Source of the DNA: Desertivirga xinjiangensis
Lineage (GTDB): Bacteria > Bacteroidota > Bacteroidia > Sphingobacteriales > Sphingobacteriaceae
Assembly: GCF_024436435.1 (NCBI RefSeq)
Contig: NZ_JAFMZP010000005.1
Span: 62,001-126,000, forward strand
Length of the DNA stretch: 64,000 nt
Direction: 5' to 3'
In this document: piece by piece, positions 61,252-64,000 of the stretch
How the letters are laid out: each line of letters starts with the position of its first letter
Position numbering within the stretch: the first letter of the stretch is position 1
The notes under the pieces: model-generated
Database searches by the model: none
What the model saw: only the letters and a program-made list of their open reading frames with translations
Told to the model about the DNA's origin: nothing
Program-made: the position numbers and the translations under genes

Positions 61252-61310
61252 GGTCTTGGAAATGCAATCCATCCACTACAATTTTTCATTTTTTAACTTA
61301 AAAGAGCACT

Positions 61311-64000
61311 ATGAGATCTATTTTTCTAAAAGGAAGCAGCATGCTGAGGTGTAGGCATCTTCTACTGCTTTGCTTAATTTACCCGGGCTCCGGCTACTCT
61401 GAGGTAACTACCCTTAAAAAATTTGCGGGAGAACTTAGTCGTATACCTTCGCAGGGATCTGGCTTTTCGGGTGCGGTCAGTTCTTCACAGGAAACCATTA
61501 CCGGGTATGTTAGGGATGACCAGGGCGGACCTCTTCCAGGTGTTGTGGTTAGAAATTTGAAAACTAATCAGACCACTGCTACTGATGCTGAAGGAAAGTT
61601 TCAATTAAAATCAGCTGCAGATGATGACCGTATCCAATTCCGGATGATCGGTTTTGCTACGAAGGTGATCCTGGCAAAAGATGTATCCAATGTTGTGCTG
61701 GCAACGCAAACCAGTGGGCTTAATGAAGTGGTGGTAGTGGGATATGGAACACAGAAAAAAGCGGATGTATTAGGTTCTATCTCTACGGCGAAGTTTGATG
61801 AGAATATTACCAGCAGGGGGCTGTCTAATGCCTCTTCAGCTTTGCAGGGTCTTTTACCGGGGCTGGCTGTTAATCAGAACTCCGGTATGGCGGGAAATAA
61901 TGCTGCGGAATTGATGATACGTGGTTTAGGGACAGTAAATGGTTCCAGCCCACTGATCGTTGTAGATAACATGCCTGATGTGAGCCTGAACCGTATCAAT
62001 GTGAATGATATTGAAAGCGTTTCGGTGTTAAAAGATGCGGCCTCTGCCGCAATTTACGGTACCCGGGCGGCTAATGGAGTTATTTTGATCACTACTAAAA
62101 CGGGTAAGCGGAATACGAAACCAAGTATTAGTTTTCAAAGTAACCTGTCAGTTATACGGCCTACTGCAAATGTGGAATTTGTTAATAATTATGCAAAGGC
62201 ATTAACAGCAACACAGGTTGGGCAATCTGCTACCACATTGCCATCTGCTTTTGCTTTTAAAAACGGTACAATTGATCAATGGCTATCTCAAAGTCTCATT
62301 GATCCTAAAAAGTATCCCAGTACCGATTGGTGGGATGTGATCTTAAGAGATGGGGTTTCCAAAAATTACAATATCTCCGTAAGTGGCGGAAGTCAGAATA
62401 ATAATTATTACTTGTCTTTTGGTGCCCTGGATGAAACAGGAATTCAAATTGAGAACGACTTTAAACGGTATAACGCCACTTTTAATTTCGATACAAAGAT
62501 CATCGAATCCATCAGCTCGGGAGTGAAATTTTCGGGTAACTGGTCCGACTTAAAGTATAACTACAGCGAAGGTATGACGGCTAACAGTACGAGTGGATTA
62601 GACCTTTTCTCGGCACCTGCCGGTATTTTGCCTTTCGACCCTGTTACAGGATACTACGGCGGTGCAATGGCTTACAACGAAAGCTCACAAGCCACCAATG
62701 TTTATGCTGATTATATGGTTAGAAACAGGAATAATATGAACCAGAAGCAGGCATATCTGAACGGCTATTTAGACTGGAAACCGGTAAAGGGCCTGGTAGC
62801 ACACATCGATTATACATTAAACTATAATAACAGATTTGACTGGAGGGCTGATATGCCAACCCGGGCTTATAACTTTCAAACAGAGGATTGGGGTCCAAGG
62901 ATTTATGTAGGGACAAATGAGCCTATTTATAACGTAGACAGGGAAGGGATTAAAACACAGTTCACTACCCGGCTGAATTATGATGTGACTGTTGCAAAGG
63001 ATCATAGTATTGCAGCTATGGCAGCTTACAGCGAGGAGTATTGGAAAGACAGATCGCTTTCGGCGAGCCGAGCAAGCAGGCTAACTCCGAATATGACTGA
63101 AATTGATGGGGCATTGAATGAGGTTCAGACTACCGGAGGTAACTCTGAAACTGAAGGTCTTCGATCTTATATCGGTCGCTTAAACTACTCCTATAAAGGA
63201 AAATATCTTATTGGGGGAACATTCAGAGCTGATGCCTCATCCAGGTTCTTATACGGAGACAGGTATGGGTATTTTCCATCGGGGGCTGTTGGCTGGCGAC
63301 TTTCTGAAGAATCATTTATTAAACCTTTATTGGAGAAAATAGCGGTGAACTCTGCTAAACTCAGGGTTAGCTATGGAGCATTAGGTAACAATGCCGGGGT
63401 GGGGCCATATGAACAGCAGGAATGGTTAACGCCTAGTCACTATTTTCTGGGGGCAGCTCCGGTGATAGGTTTGACCAATAAAAAGTTTATTAATTATAAT
63501 CTTTCCTGGGAAAAAACTAATGTTTTCAATACGGGTATGGACTTGTCCATGTTCAGTGATAAATTATTACTTGAACTGGATTATTATGAAAGGTTAACCA
63601 AAGGTATGAACAGACCTTCGGATCTGTCAATTCACTTATTGGGTGCTTATACGCCTCCGCGAAGGAATATTGGTGATATGAGGAACAGGGGGATAGAAAC
63701 CAATCTAACCTGGAATGATCGTGTAGGAGAAGTACGATATATGGTTAATATGAATTACTCTACTAACAGAAATAGGTTATTGTCCTGGAATGAGCCCCTT
63801 GCGAATGGTTCTGTCTTTGTAGATATGCCTTATAATTTTGTTTATGCCTTCAAATCGATAGGTATTGCACAAACATGGGAGGATGTCTATAAAGCTGCTC
63901 CTCAAGGCGCTGCCCCTGGAGATATTTTGCTGGAGGATGTAAATGGCGATGGAAAAATCGATATTAATGACCGGGTCGCTTATTCTAAGTATCAACTAGG
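61311..64000 (+). CDS. SusC/RagA-type TonB-dependent receptor, partial
   Basis: The gene is open from ATG 61311 to the window edge (896 codons shown; SusC proteins are usually about 1000). A signal peptide (HLLLLCLIYPGSGYS) is followed by a carboxypeptidase-regulatory-like domain (ITGYVRDDQGGPLPGVVVRN), then the plug with LNEVVVVGYGTQKKADVLGS, VIRGLGTVNG-type segment (LMIRGLGTVNGSSPLIVVDN) and SVSVLKDAASAAIYGTRAAN GVILITT, then barrel strands. It imports glycans or other large ligands. A SusD lipoprotein gene is expected beyond the window. Divergent from the dehydrogenase operon with shared operators. Confidence 0.93.
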   Translation, partial: MRSIFLKGSSMLRCRHLLLLCLIYPGSGYSEVTTLKKFAGELSRIPSQGSGFSGAVSSSQETITGYVRDDQGGPLPGVVVRNLKTNQTTATDAEGKFQLKSAADDDRIQFRMIGFATKVILAKDVSNVVLATQTSGLNEVVVVGYGTQKKADVLGSISTAKFDENITSRGLSNASSALQGLLPGLAVNQNSGMAGNNAAELMIRGLGTVNGSSPLIVVDNMPDVSLNRINVNDIESVSVLKDAASAAIYGTRAANGVILITTKTGKRNTKPSISFQSNLSVIRPTANVEFVNNYAKALTATQVGQSATTLPSAFAFKNGTIDQWLSQSLIDPKKYPSTDWWDVILRDGVSKNYNISVSGGSQNNNYYLSFGALDETGIQIENDFKRYNATFNFDTKIIESISSGVKFSGNWSDLKYNYSEGMTANSTSGLDLFSAPAGILPFDPVTGYYGGAMAYNESSQATNVYADYMVRNRNNMNQKQAYLNGYLDWKPVKGLVAHIDYTLNYNNRFDWRADMPTRAYNFQTEDWGPRIYVGTNEPIYNVDREGIKTQFTTRLNYDVTVAKDHSIAAMAAYSEEYWKDRSLSASRASRLTPNMTEIDGALNEVQTTGGNSETEGLRSYIGRLNYSYKGKYLIGGTFRADASSRFLYGDRYGYFPSGAVGWRLSEESFIKPLLEKIAVNSAKLRVSYGALGNNAGVGPYEQQEWLTPSHYFLGAAPVIGLTNKKFINYNLSWEKTNVFNTGMDLSMFSDKLLLELDYYERLTKGMNRPSDLSIHLLGAYTPPRRNIGDMRNRGIETNLTWNDRVGEVRYMVNMNYSTNRNRLLSWNEPLANGSVFVDMPYNFVYAFKSIGIAQTWEDVYKAAPQGAAPGDILLEDVNGDGKIDINDRVAYSKYQL

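Larger units (their letters stand above)
61063..61310. promoter_or_regulatory. Divergent promoter region of the catabolic operon and SusC
   Basis: This AT-rich 248-base region serves both directions. For the dehydrogenase operon (minus) a TTTG -33 lies at 61117-61120 and a TATTTTAG -7 (one mismatch to TAnnTTTG) at 61090-61097, 19 bases apart. For SusC no clean -7 is seen. Two operator-like inverted copies flank the centre and are listed separately. Confidence 0.55.

Noticed and set aside
1-64000. CRISPR arrays, insertion sequences, prophage, rRNA
   Set aside because: No regularly spaced repeats, transposase, integrase, phage structural genes or rRNA-like stretches were seen on either strand.

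Overview
The window looks like chromosomal DNA of a Bacteroidota bacterium, most likely Sphingobacteriaceae (Pedobacter or Mucilaginibacter type). The evidence is a SusC-type receptor, a sigma/FecR/TonB-receptor transducing locus with DUF4397 and DUF5689 lipoproteins, a protein with a type IX-secretion-like tail, DUF4199, DUF6526, DUF2911 and BatA families, TAnnTTTG-type promoter boxes, and few Shine-Dalgarno sequences. I saw no phage, insertion sequence or CRISPR array. The genus is an inference.

Layout. 0-7.5 kb: mixed housekeeping and stress genes (MFS exporter, 23S pseudouridine synthase, universal stress protein, NhaA) ending in a GH43 protein with an unusual N-terminal fusion. 7.8-17.1 kb: one plus-strand locus of ECF sigma factor, FecR anti-sigma, STN-containing TonB receptor and three lipoproteins, followed by the relic of a second ECF sigma gene on the other strand. 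17.4-28.1 kb: YdeI-like protein, a degenerate DEAD-box protein, a J-domain protein, a DUF2911 protein, a PIG-L deacetylase / 40-residue membrane peptide / sodium:solute symporter operon, and a MATE exporter. 28.2-41.4 kb: a long plus-strand core block with a BatA protein, a metal-ligand-free dihydroorotase homologue, two glycosyltransferases, a GH3 adenylating enzyme, dxr, rseP, hscB and tRNA-Leu(CAA). 41.4-46.6 kb: ABC-F protein, drug exporter, DUF72 protein and a receiver-only response regulator.

47-64 kb is the accessory, catabolic part. A plus-strand cluster (46964-51934) encodes a Gfo/Idh/MocA dehydrogenase, two xylose-isomerase-type TIM barrels, a PhyH dioxygenase and an AraC regulator. 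A large cell-surface beta-helix protein follows. A minus-strand operon (61062 down to 54778) then encodes a periplasmic sugar dehydrogenase fused to cytochrome c, an Nramp-fold transporter without Nramp metal ligands, an epimerase-like protein without the usual catalytic Lys, a DHDPS-type aldolase and a Tat-exported oxidoreductase. It is divergent from a SusC receptor that runs off the window end. The shared promoter region carries two exact inverted copies of a TGTATACA operator. I regard this divergon as the best candidate for an undescribed system: capture by SusC, oxidation at the inner membrane, uptake by a non-metal Nramp homologue, and aldol or dehydratase breakdown.

Small genes easily missed are described at 22991-23113, 25730-25900 and 45921-46082.
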